Below, piece by piece: positions 18,181 to 26,207 of a stretch of 64,000 bases of DNA. The translations under genes and the position numbers were made by a program. The stretch is from NCBI RefSeq assembly GCF_001612985.1, contig NZ_BDBM01000008.1, forward strand, positions 1 through 64,000, given 5' to 3'. The first letter of the stretch is position 1; each line of letters opens with the position of its first letter. Source of the stretch: Nocardia gamkensis NBRC 108242. Lineage in GTDB: Bacteria; Actinomycetota; Actinomycetes; Mycobacteriales; Mycobacteriaceae. Under the pieces are notes generated by a model. It saw only the letters and a program-made list of their open reading frames with translations, had not been told where the DNA came from and did no database searches.

Positions 18181-19149
18181 ATGCGCACGGTGGCCGTCTT
18201 GGCGTTCGACGGAATCAGCCCGTTTCACCTGTCGGTGCCCAGCCTCGTCTTCGGCCGGGTCGGCATCGGAGGACCCCCGCCCTATCGGGTGGACGTGTGC
18301 GCCGAGCAGCCCGGAAGCCTGGCGACCCCGGCCGGATTCGACATCCGTGTCCAGCACGGCCTCGACACGCTGACGCGCGCCGACACCGTCGTGATCCCGA
18401 GCTGGCGAGCAGGCGAACCGCTGTCCGGCGAACTGAGCGCCGCTCTGCGCGCCGCCCACGCGGGCGGCGCCAGGATCGTCGGGTTGTGCCTCGGCTCGTG
18501 GGCGGTGGCCGCCAGCGGACTGGCCGACGGACGGGAAGTGACCACGCACTGGGCCTCCGCCGCCGAACTGGCCCGCGCGTTTCCGGCCGTCCGGGTCCGC
18601 GCCGACACGCTGTGGTCGGATCTGGGCGACGTCGTCACCTCGGCGGGCGTGGCCGCGGCGCTGGACTGCTGCTTGCACCTGGTGCGCGGTGATCTCGGCA
18701 GCAAAGCGGCCACCGAACTGGCCAGAGCGCTGGTCACCGCTCCGCACCGCAGCGGCTCCCAGGCGCAGTACATCCCGGTCGCGGTCCCCGACGCCGCCGA
18801 CGACGATCCGATCGAGCGCGCCATGGTCTGGGCGCGAACCCATCTCGGCGACCCGGTCGACCTGGACAGCTGGGCCCGCGTCGCGCTCATGTCGCGGCGC
18901 ACCTTCACCCGCCGCTTCCGCGACCGCACCGGCACCAGCCCGCAGCAGTGGCTGCTGCTCCAGCGCACCGACCGGGCGCGGCTGCTGCTCGAGTCCACCA
19001 CCGACACCGTGGAACGCATCGCCGTCGACACCGGCTTCGGCTCGGCGATGAGCCTGCGCCACCACTTCCACCGCATCCTCGGCACCAGCCCCGCCGCCCA
19101 CCGCACCAGCTTCCAAGGGCAGAGCCGAGCGGTTGCACTAAGTTCGTGA
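18181..19149 (+). CDS. AraC-family regulator with N-terminal DJ-1/PfpI domain
   Basis: The 322-residue protein has a class I glutamine-amidotransferase-like DJ-1/PfpI domain in residues 1 to about 180, including the nucleophile-elbow cysteine in IVGLCLGSWAVAASG. Two AraC helix-turn-helix units follow (DLDSWARVALMSRRTFTRRF and ERIAVDTGFGSAMSLRHHF). This FtrA-like architecture usually senses a small metabolite or aldehyde. A TAAGAT box ends six bases before ATG 18181, suggesting a leaderless mRNA. It is divergent from the MBL-fold gene and followed two bases later by the carbonic-anhydrase-like gene. Confidence 0.93.
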   Translation: MRTVAVLAFDGISPFHLSVPSLVFGRVGIGGPPPYRVDVCAEQPGSLATPAGFDIRVQHGLDTLTRADTVVIPSWRAGEPLSGELSAALRAAHAGGARIVGLCLGSWAVAASGLADGREVTTHWASAAELARAFPAVRVRADTLWSDLGDVVTSAGVAAALDCCLHLVRGDLGSKAATELARALVTAPHRSGSQAQYIPVAVPDAADDDPIERAMVWARTHLGDPVDLDSWARVALMSRRTFTRRFRDRTGTSPQQWLLLQRTDRARLLLESTTDTVERIAVDTGFGSAMSLRHHFHRILGTSPAAHRTSFQGQSRAVALSS

Positions 19150-19151
19150 CC

Positions 19152-19667
19152 ATGCGGATTCAGCTGGGCGAGCATGCGCCGGAGATCGAGCAGAGCGCGT
19201 GGATCGCGCCGAACGCCACCGTGATCGGCCGCGTGCGGCTCGGCGCCGAGGTGAGCGTCTGGTACAGCGCGGTGCTGCGCGGCGACCTGGAGACGATCGA
19301 GGTCGGCGCGCGCAGCAATATCCAGGACGGCTGCGTGCTGCACGCCGACCCCGGCTTCCCGCTCACCGTCGGCGCGGGGGTCTCGGTGGGCCACAACGCG
19401 ATCCTGCACGGCTGCACCATCGGCGACGACGTGCTGGTCGGCATGGGAGCCACCATCCTCAACGGCGCCGTCGTCGGGCCGGGCAGCCTGATCGCGGCCA
19501 ACGCGCTGATCCCGGAAGGGGCGCGGATTCCGCCCGGTTCCCTCGTCGCGGGAGTGCCCGGCAAGGTGCGCCGGGAGCTCGGCCCCGAGGAGCAAGATCG
19601 CATTCGCCTGAATGCGACTGTCTACCTAGCAAATACGGCTCAACATCGCACGGGAAATCAGGTGTGA
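19152..19667 (+). CDS. Gamma-class carbonic anhydrase / left-handed beta-helix protein
   Basis: The 171-residue protein starts at ATG 19152. Hexapeptide repeats (IGRVRLG, VTVGAGVSVGHNAI, IGDDVLVGMGA, IGDD-type turns) build a left-handed beta-helix. The three zinc-ligand histidines of the gamma carbonic anhydrases are present: one in CVLHAD and two in GHNAILHG. The C-terminus holds the VPGKVRREL tail typical of PaaY/YrdA-like members. It begins two bases after the AraC/DJ-1 stop, so it is co-transcribed with it. Confidence 0.9.
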   Translation: MRIQLGEHAPEIEQSAWIAPNATVIGRVRLGAEVSVWYSAVLRGDLETIEVGARSNIQDGCVLHADPGFPLTVGAGVSVGHNAILHGCTIGDDVLVGMGATILNGAVVGPGSLIAANALIPEGARIPPGSLVAGVPGKVRRELGPEEQDRIRLNATVYLANTAQHRTGNQV

Positions 19668-19833
19668 AACAGGACACACTGATCAAGTGTCCAGTCAAGA
19701 TCGCTGATAGCATTCAGCCAGCGTGCCCGGCGACCCGGGCTCTCCTGTCGACACGGTTGTCGTGCGACTTGTAGCGCAGTGGTGAACCCACCCGGGTCGG
19801 TGGGTGGGCGAGCGTGAGGCAGGAGGTATCACG

Positions 19834-20019
19834 GTGTCGTACGTGCAGTCGGGTGTGCACGGGCCCAAGGGCCGGATCAGCGTCGCCGACATCGCGGCCC
19901 AACCCGGCGGAGTCGAGGCACTCCAGCGCCGGGTTCATGAATTGCGTTCCCGCGGTGTGGATTTCGCCGCGAACGCGATCGAGAAGGAGATGGCCGAGCT
20001 GGACCTGCCGTGCCGATGA
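19834..20019 (+). CDS. Small conserved-looking protein, 61 residues, unknown function
   Basis: GTG 19834 follows a strong AGGAGG (19821-19826) at seven-base spacing, which supports a real gene. The product is soluble, starts with SYVQSGVHGPKG and ends in a helical, acidic tail finishing in Cys-Arg. No domain is recognised. The leader contains a GC-rich hairpin (19787-19804, CCCACC with GGTGGG) just ahead of the ribosome site, which could affect translation. A second hairpin, GCCCGG/CCGGGC, lies near 19725-19740. It ends 24 bp before the convergent DUF5593 gene. Confidence 0.7.
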   Translation: MSYVQSGVHGPKGRISVADIAAQPGGVEALQRRVHELRSRGVDFAANAIEKEMAELDLPCR

Positions 20020-20043
20020 CTCCGTTACCACGGTCACCGCGGT

Positions 20044-21042
20044 TCACGATTCCGCGGTGACCGTGGCCAGTCCGGCCGTGGTGTGCTGATCCAGCGCCAT
20101 CAACGCGGCCCGTATCCGTACCGGTTGCCAACCACCGTCGAGCCTGCGCAGACGCACCGCTCCCTCGGTGCGATGCCGCGCCAGGTCCCGTGACATGGTC
20201 TTCGCGGTGGCCAGATCGTCCGGATGGATCTGCGGCCTCGGCTGCCCCGGCCGGTCCTCCCAGGCGATGTCCGGCATGGGCGCGCCGATCCACCGGATCA
20301 GCCGCAACGAGCGCAGATTGACGATCGCGCGGTACTCGCCGGGTTCGGTGGCGGCTTCCAGCAGCGTGTACTCCAGGATCGCGGGCGGCGGCGCCGCGGA
20401 GACCGCGGTAGCCGCGCCGATGTCCTGGGTCACGCCGCGCAACAGCACGTGACACTCGCCGCGGTCATCGGGCTCGGCGACGATCCGGCAGGCGAAATGC
20501 GCGGCGCGCAGCGCGTCGTCGTCCCGCCGGACGGTCCATACCGCCTGGTGCTCGGTGCCCGGCGCGGAGTTGACGATCTTGGCCAGCGCTTCGCTCTCGT
20601 CGCGGTTGGTCACCAACCGGGTGAACGCGCCCGCGATGGCCACCTCGGCGGCACGGTTCTGCGGCGCGACGCCGTACAGGTCCAGCAGGTCGGTACTGCG
20701 CACCGAGCGGTTGGCGGTGAGATCGAAGTGCCACGCCCCCATCGGGTCGGCCGCCGTGACCGGCTCCCGCCGCGGGCCCACCCACAGCCGGACGGCATGC
20801 GCCCGCCGCGGCGCGATGAGCAGCGGCTCGGCCAGCACCGTGCGCCGCCCGTCAGCGGAGACTTCCGCCACCGGCGCACCGGTCGCGCATGCCCGCCCGA
20901 GTGCCGCCTCCGCGTCGGCCAGCGACAGCGGATTGCGCACGATGTTGGTCAGCGGCACGAACGACTTCGGCGCGGACCCCACCGCGATCACTCGTCCCGG
21001 AGAACCCGAGAAACACTCGACGAGAACCCATTTCGTCACCAC
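20044..21042 (-). CDS. PAS/DUF5593-like protein of mycolate-containing actinobacteria
   Basis: The 332-residue protein starts at GTG 21042 or the adjacent GTG 21039. The N-terminal part resembles DUF5593; two PAS-like stretches follow (GAWHFDLTANRSVRSTDLLD and REYRA-type AIVNLRSLRLIRW). Such proteins occur in Nocardia and Mycobacterium and are presumed sensors, but there is no kinase, cyclase or DNA-binding output domain. It is a single-gene unit between convergent small gene 19834 and the SDR gene. Confidence 0.8.
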   Translation of the reverse strand: MVTKWVLVECFSGSPGRVIAVGSAPKSFVPLTNIVRNPLSLADAEAALGRACATGAPVAEVSADGRRTVLAEPLLIAPRRAHAVRLWVGPRREPVTAADPMGAWHFDLTANRSVRSTDLLDLYGVAPQNRAAEVAIAGAFTRLVTNRDESEALAKIVNSAPGTEHQAVWTVRRDDDALRAAHFACRIVAEPDDRGECHVLLRGVTQDIGAATAVSAAPPPAILEYTLLEAATEPGEYRAIVNLRSLRLIRWIGAPMPDIAWEDRPGQPRPQIHPDDLATAKTMSRDLARHRTEGAVRLRRLDGGWQPVRIRAALMALDQHTTAGLATVTAES

Positions 21043-21146
21043 GCGGGTCCCCGCGCCCTACCGCCGCGCGACCCGTCCGGCTTCCCCCGTAGAGTGAAAT
21101 ATGTTCGGCTGGTTGTCATTTCGTCAATCCCCATCCCTGACCGCGA

Positions 21147-21959
21147 TCAGGAACGGAATACCATGTCCAGCACCTTCTCGTGGTACGACCCGGCGATTCT
21201 TGTGACCAGGTCCACAGCGATGGCGTCCAGTCCGACCAGAATCTTGGCCTCGCCGCGCGCGGCGCCACGCAGGATCGTCCGCGCCGCGGCGGCGGGACTG
21301 GTCCGCGCCACGTGCCCTTCGAATCGGCGCACCACCTCCTCCGCGTCGATCCCCGGCGCGACGCTCGCCGACCGGGCGATCCCGGTGAGCACGCCACCGG
21401 GGTACACCCCGGTGACCCGCACCGAGCCGCCCGCCGCCCGCATGTCCTGGCGCAGCGAGTCGGTGAAACCGCGCACGGCGAACTTCGCCGCGTTGTACGG
21501 CGCGTGCCGCGCCACGGCCACCAACCCGAAGGCCGAGGACATGTTGACGACATGCGCGCGATCGGCGGCCAGCAGATGCGGCAGGAAGGCCTTGGTCCCG
21601 TTGACCACACCCCAGAAGTCGACGGCCATCACTTGTTCGAAGTCGCTGAACGGCGACTCGAGCACGCTGCCGACGTGCAGGATGCCCGCGTTGTTGAACA
21701 GCGCCTCCACCCGGCCGAAGCGCGCGACGGTCCGCTCCGCGTACGCGAGCACGGCCGCGCGGTCGGTGACGTCCACCGTACTCACCTCCGGCTCCCGTCC
21801 GGTGGCCGCGCACAAAGCCCCCGTCTCGGCAACAGCCTCCCCCGACTTGTCCGACAGTGCCAGCCATGCCCCCGCACCGGCCAATGCCACGGCCAATTCC
21901 CGGCCGATACCGGAACCCGCCCCGGTGATCGCCACGACTCGATCCGCGAAATACCCCAT
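21147..21959 (-). CDS. Short-chain dehydrogenase/reductase
   Basis: The 270-residue protein starts at ATG 21959. It is a classical SDR: NAD(P)-binding TGAGSGIG, NNAG, catalytic Ser in NMSSAFGL, and YNAAK as the YxxxK pair. The C-terminal segment, long and hydrophobic, resembles SDRs that act on lipid-like or steroid substrates. It is divergent from a TetR regulator (22185) with 225 bp between and a candidate operator at 22105-22118. Confidence 0.92.
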   Translation of the reverse strand: MGYFADRVVAITGAGSGIGRELAVALAGAGAWLALSDKSGEAVAETGALCAATGREPEVSTVDVTDRAAVLAYAERTVARFGRVEALFNNAGILHVGSVLESPFSDFEQVMAVDFWGVVNGTKAFLPHLLAADRAHVVNMSSAFGLVAVARHAPYNAAKFAVRGFTDSLRQDMRAAGGSVRVTGVYPGGVLTGIARSASVAPGIDAEEVVRRFEGHVARTSPAAAARTILRGAARGEAKILVGLDAIAVDLVTRIAGSYHEKVLDMVFRS

Positions 21960-22104
21960 GGCTCAACCCCTTTCCGCACCGGCCGAGGGTCAGGGCCGGA
22001 CGCCGACCACAGGCTAACCAGTCGAACATGGACGCGCGACCTACTCGGCGGGACCGCCCCGTCCGGCGATGCCCGCTCACGCTTCGCCCACTCGATGAAA
22101 TAAT

Positions 22105-22118
22105 GGACGTTCCCGTCC
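22105..22118. promoter_or_regulatory. Candidate TetR operator GGACG-TTCC-CGTCC
   Basis: A 5-4-5 inverted repeat lies between the divergent SDR and TetR genes, about 67 bases before the TetR start. The layout fits an autoregulating TetR repressor that also controls the SDR gene. Confidence 0.45.
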
Positions 22119-22184
22119 GCACCGTCGCGACGCCGCGCCCACCGGCCACGGCCCGGCCGCCGCGCCGAACCCACTGGAGATCCG

Positions 22185-22808
22185 ATGCCAACCATCTCGC
22201 CCATGCTGCAACGCATCCTCGAGAAACCGGTCGCCGACGGCGAGAAGCTCCTGGAAAGCGCGCTCTCGGCGTTCCTGGATTTCGGCATCAAGCGGACCAG
22301 CATGGGCGAGATCGCCCGCCGCGCGGGTATCAGCCCGGCCACGCTGTACCGGCGCTACGAGTCCAAGAACGATCTGGTCGAGGCGGTCAGCGTGCGGGAG
22401 GCGCAGCGCTTCGTCGCCTCGATCGAGAAGCAGGTGCGCACCGTCTCGGGCAACGACGATCAGCTGGTGGAGATCTTCGTGGCGTTCATCGGCGCCATCG
22501 CGGGCAACGAACTGCTGCGCAGGCTGCTGCGGACCGAGCCCGACCTGATCCTGCCCCGGCTGACCACCGAGGCGGGACCGATCCTCGCCGTCGGCCGCGA
22601 CTACCTGGCCGAGAAGCTGCGCGAGCTACGGGATGCCGGTGGCACGCACGACTTCGACGCCGATCTGGTCGCCGAGATCATGGCCCGGCTGGCGCTGTCG
22701 CTCGCTCTCACCCCTGACGGCCTGATCCCGGTCAGCGATCGCGGCGCGGCGCGCGAATTCGCCCGCCGCACCCTGCTGCCGATGGTCGGCGTCCGGGTCA
22801 GCGCGTAG
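22185..22808 (+). CDS. TetR-family transcriptional regulator
   Basis: The 207-residue protein has an N-terminal TetR helix-turn-helix at about residues 35-75 (TSMGEIARRAGISPATLYRR, then YESKNDLVEAV). The ligand domain is all-helical and its ligand unknown. The last 183 bases overlap antisense with the end of the DNA methyltransferase gene. Divergent orientation with the SDR gene suggests that gene as a target. Confidence 0.93.
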   Translation: MPTISPMLQRILEKPVADGEKLLESALSAFLDFGIKRTSMGEIARRAGISPATLYRRYESKNDLVEAVSVREAQRFVASIEKQVRTVSGNDDQLVEIFVAFIGAIAGNELLRRLLRTEPDLILPRLTTEAGPILAVGRDYLAEKLRELRDAGGTHDFDADLVAEIMARLALSLALTPDGLIPVSDRGAAREFARRTLLPMVGVRVSA

Positions 22809-24593
22809 TCCGACGCCGAACGCGGCGGCCACCCGCTCGTCCAGCTCTGCCCGCGCCGCGAGATCCGGCACCCGGCCCTCCACGAACTCACGGACCAGAT
22901 CGATCACACCCGCCGACCGGGTGGCCGCCGGATCGGGCACCGGCAGCCGAGACACGTACTGGGTGATCCACCGACGCCTGCCCGAGTACAGGCGATTGCC
23001 GCAGACCACGTCGTAGAACCGCAACCCCAGGGCCGAATTGGCCACCCCCATCAGCAGATACGCCAAGCGCGTCGCCTCGGCGGGCAGATCGGCCAGATCG
23101 GGCAGCGAGATCCAGTAACAGTCGCCGTTGACCACCGCGCCCGAGCCGTCCAGCGCGAAACGCGGCCGGTCGCTGATGTCCGGGAAGACCAGCTTCGGCT
23201 CGCGCCACAGGTGCGGCCGCTGCGGGACCCAGATCTCGTACCAGGCGCGACCGCTCTCGGTGACGTAGCGGCGACCGGCCAGCGTCTCCCGATGGGACCG
23301 CAGATACGCGGCCGCGGCGGGATATTCGTCGAGATCGATCGGCGTGCGGCGTGCACTGGCCAGATCGTAGGGATACAGCACGCGAACCTCGCGGGCGCGG
23401 GTAGTCCGCCACGGCGCGAGATCGTGGTGGGTGATCAGGTCGAGCAGCAATTCGGACTCCGGACACGGCTCGGCCTGATCCCAGCGGTCGGAGATGAACA
23501 CACGGTCGGCGGTCGTCTTGATGCCCACTCGAATGCGCGCCACATCGCCGAAACTGCGCCAAGTCGTCTCCGCTATCCGCGCCAACCAGGAATCGATCGC
23601 GTCGTGCGACATCCGCCACGCGACCTCCGGTTCCCGCGCCACACCCCGGCGAGTCCTTCGTTCCGCCGTCAGCTCTGGTCCCCCGTCGCCCGTCGCCGCG
23701 CCGGTCGAACCGCCGTCGCGTCCGCGATCGGCTCCGGCGGAGTCCGGGGACGTCGACCCCCGGGGTTCGGTCGCCAGCTCACCGACCTCGATGACGAAGG
23801 TCCGGCCGTTGTACTCGACGATCGAGCCGCCCGGGTCGACCAGCGCCTCGAACAGCGTCTTCGCACCGGGTGTTTTGCCGGTGGCCTCGTAGGCGGAGAC
23901 GTAGCGGCAGCCGTCGCCGTGCCCGGCGCGCCGCGCGATGGCGATCGCGGGGAGCACGGCGGCGGTGAACAGTTTGGTGTCCCCCAGGTCGTACAGCTCG
24001 ACCGGAACCAGATCGGTCACCAGCAGCCGCCGGATGTTCGCTCCTGCCTTGGTGGTCAGGAACCGGTTGGCGCACAACAGGCCGAGCACGCCTCCCGCGG
24101 CCAGCAGCCGCGGCAGCGTCGCGACGAACGGATGGGTGAGGTCGATCCGCCCGCGCAGGCCGAACCGCTTGCTCAGCAGCTGCGCCGTCGATCCACCCAG
24201 CTGCTGGGTGCGCACATACGGCGGGTTGGTGATCACCGCGTCGAACGAGCCGTCCGCCAGCTGGGCCTCCACCGCGAGGAAGTCGGCCCTGCGCCATTGC
24301 GCGGCGATCCCCGCCGCCCGTGCGCGCTCGCGGGCGACCGCGAGTGCTCGGGCATCCAGGTCGTAGCCGACCAGCACCAGGCGGAGGCCGGGAAACCGGG
24401 TCGCGACCTCGTGGTGCACGGCGAACAGCAATTCGCCGTCGCCGCAGGCCGGATCGAGCACACGCAGGACGCCGGCGTCGGAGAACTCGACATGGCGTAG
24501 CAGCCGTTGCGCCAGGAACCGGGCCAGCACAGGGGGCGTGTAATGCCTGCCGTGCCGTTTGCGGTCCCGCGCGGCGGGAGCTTCGGACGCCAT
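22626..24593 (-). CDS. Orphan N6-adenine DNA methyltransferase (Eco57I/TaqI-like)
   Basis: The 655-residue protein starts at ATG 24593 (MASEAPAARDRKRHGRHYTP). It carries gamma-type adenine methyltransferase motifs: X (HYTPPVLARFL), I (LDPACGDGELL) and IV (ITNPPYV), then a C-terminal target-recognition region (VGIKTTADRVFISDRW). No nuclease or translocase gene is adjacent, so it is either solitary or a decayed restriction system. An acidic, Gly/Ser-rich linker lies near the middle. The final 60 or so residues, after VAAAFGVGLR, run antisense into the TetR gene and are low in family character; the original stop may have been lost. Confidence 0.88.
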   Translation of the reverse strand: MASEAPAARDRKRHGRHYTPPVLARFLAQRLLRHVEFSDAGVLRVLDPACGDGELLFAVHHEVATRFPGLRLVLVGYDLDARALAVARERARAAGIAAQWRRADFLAVEAQLADGSFDAVITNPPYVRTQQLGGSTAQLLSKRFGLRGRIDLTHPFVATLPRLLAAGGVLGLLCANRFLTTKAGANIRRLLVTDLVPVELYDLGDTKLFTAAVLPAIAIARRAGHGDGCRYVSAYEATGKTPGAKTLFEALVDPGGSIVEYNGRTFVIEVGELATEPRGSTSPDSAGADRGRDGGSTGAATGDGGPELTAERRTRRGVAREPEVAWRMSHDAIDSWLARIAETTWRSFGDVARIRVGIKTTADRVFISDRWDQAEPCPESELLLDLITHHDLAPWRTTRAREVRVLYPYDLASARRTPIDLDEYPAAAAYLRSHRETLAGRRYVTESGRAWYEIWVPQRPHLWREPKLVFPDISDRPRFALDGSGAVVNGDCYWISLPDLADLPAEATRLAYLLMGVANSALGLRFYDVVCGNRLYSGRRRWITQYVSRLPVPDPAATRSAGVIDLVREFVEGRVPDLAARAELDERVAAAFGVGLRADPDADHRQQGAAGEFARRAAIADRDQAVRGESERQRQPGHDLGDQIGVEVVRATGIP

Positions 24594-24765
24594 ATCGGGA
24601 TTCTGCCTCGTCGCGCCGTGCCGATCGGCGTAACTCGGACAACAGGATCGCGGGACCGCGCGTCGCGGCCGACTCGCCCGTCCCGGCCGACCGCCCGGCT
24701 TTCGCGGCGGGGTGTTCGATGCTAGCGTCTGGTCTCGAAATAAGACTGACAAAGGAGGCGGGGGA

Positions 24766-25452
24766 ATGGCAGTGGTGACAGACGACTTCACGGCGCTGAG
24801 CCGGGTGCTCGACGAGCGGTGGACGTGCAGGCAATTCCATCCGCAGCCGGTCGAGCGCGACACCATCCATGCCCTGTTGCGGCTGGCCCAGCGGACGCCG
24901 TCGTGGTGCAACACCCAACCCTGGCAGGTCGTGGTGACGGAGGGGGCCGGCACGGATCGTTTCCGGAAGGAGCTCGTCGAGCACATCGCGACCGCCACGC
25001 CCGCACCGGATTTCGAGTTCCCGGCGCAATACACCGGGGCGTACCGGGACCGCAGGCGGGAATGCGGAAAGCAACTCTACGAAAGCGTCGGCATCGCCAA
25101 AGGCGATCACGAGAAAACCATGCGCCAAGCCGTGCGGAATTTCGAACTCTTCGACGCGCCGCATGTGGCGATCGTGACCAGCGAAGCCGATCTGGGCATC
25201 TACGGAGCGGTGGACTGCGGTCTCTACATCGGCAGTTTCCTCTTGGGCGCCCAGAGCCTCGGCCTCGGCGCGGCGCCGCAGGCCGCGCTGGCCACCTACT
25301 CCCCCTTCATCCGGGAGTATTTCGGCATCCCGGAGCAGCGCAAGGTCGTCGCCGGAATCTCGTTCGGATACCCCGACCTCGACCATCCCGTCAACGGCTT
25401 CCGCACCACCCGGGCCGAGCCCGGCGAAGTCGCCACCTGGTTCGCCGACTGA
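24766..25452 (+). CDS. Nitroreductase-family protein
   Basis: The 228-residue protein starts at ATG 24766 behind AAAGGAGG. It has the nitroreductase FMN pattern: RWTCRQFHPQPV at the N-terminus, RTPSWCNTQPWQVVV, and a glycine-rich LGLGAAPQAAL segment. Such enzymes reduce nitro groups, quinones or enones using NAD(P)H. It is divergent from the methyltransferase and converges on the HxlR regulator. The start of the longer frame at 24712 lacks a ribosome site. Confidence 0.9.
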   Translation: MAVVTDDFTALSRVLDERWTCRQFHPQPVERDTIHALLRLAQRTPSWCNTQPWQVVVTEGAGTDRFRKELVEHIATATPAPDFEFPAQYTGAYRDRRRECGKQLYESVGIAKGDHEKTMRQAVRNFELFDAPHVAIVTSEADLGIYGAVDCGLYIGSFLLGAQSLGLGAAPQAALATYSPFIREYFGIPEQRKVVAGISFGYPDLDHPVNGFRTTRAEPGEVATWFAD

Positions 25453-25533
25453 TGCCGCCGTGCGCGGCCTCGCCCGGCGAGGTCGCGCGGACGGAGTATT
25501 CCGCTGCGCCCCCGTCGGTCACCGCGCTTTCCG

Positions 25534-26019
25534 CTAGCGCGCGCGACCCGCGGCGGCCTCGCTACCGGTGACGCCCAGCAGACCGGGTCCCGGTTCCGGG
25601 GTGACCTCCCGTGCGGTGAGTTCGGTTCCGCACGAATCGCATTCGAGCTTGATGTGCGCCTCGCCCGCGCAATCGCGATGGGCGTAGCGCACCGGAGGCC
25701 CTTCGGGCGCCATGTGGGTATCGCCCCAATCGCGGATGGCCAGCAGGATCGGGTAGATGTCGTGGCCTTTGGGGGTGAGGCGGTACTCCTCGTGCGCGCC
25801 CACGGCGGCCTTCTGCTTGACGAGGATGCCGTTGTCGATCAACCGGTCCAGCCGATCCTGCAGCCTGCTGCGCGAGATCCCCAGTGCGCTCTGGAAAGCG
25901 TTGAACCGCCGGATACCGGAGAAGCAGGACTTGAGGATCAGCAGAGTCCAGCGATCACCGAAGATCACGAGCGGGCGCGTGATCGAGCACGGCACGTCGG
26001 CCAGTTCTTCGTAGCGCAC
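25534..26019 (-). CDS. HxlR-family winged-helix regulator
   Basis: The 161-residue protein starts at GTG 26019 next to GGGAG. The HxlR winged helix covers about residues 10-100: GDRWTLLILKSCFSGIRRF, the LGISRSRLQDRLDRLIDNGI recognition region and EYRLTPKG wing. A C-terminal zinc-ribbon-like piece follows with DCAGEAH and CDSCG. HxlR proteins often sense redox or aldehyde stress and control nearby reductases; the neighbouring nitroreductase is a possible target but not divergent. Confidence 0.92.
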   Translation of the reverse strand: MRYEELADVPCSITRPLVIFGDRWTLLILKSCFSGIRRFNAFQSALGISRSRLQDRLDRLIDNGILVKQKAAVGAHEEYRLTPKGHDIYPILLAIRDWGDTHMAPEGPPVRYAHRDCAGEAHIKLECDSCGTELTAREVTPEPGPGLLGVTGSEAAAGRAR

Positions 26020-26164
26020 CTCCCGATGCTACCGACCACCGAGCCACCCTCGCCCCGTGAAACTTCACGACCTCCGCCTGCCCGGGCACATACACCATCC
26101 AAGCCACCGAATCGGCGCACGCCACCGCCGGTTCGCCGACCCCTTTGCGGGCAGCCTGGAAACG

Positions 26165-26198
26165 CGAAGCGGGCCCGGGAGTGCCGGGGCCCGCTTCG
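26165..26198 (-). terminator. Strong hairpin ending the FAS-II operon
   Basis: A perfect 12-bp stem, CGAAGCGGGCCC (26165-26176) with GGGCCCGCTTCG (26187-26198), and a 10-base loop lie about 10 bases beyond the accD6 stop codon. There is no U-tract, as usual for actinobacterial terminators. Confidence 0.8.
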
Positions 26199-26207
26199 GT
26201 GGGTGGA

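Noticed and set aside
24594..24765. Restriction endonuclease partner for the methyltransferase
   Set aside because: Neighbours are a nitroreductase and TetR/SDR genes; no nuclease motif is seen within several kilobases.
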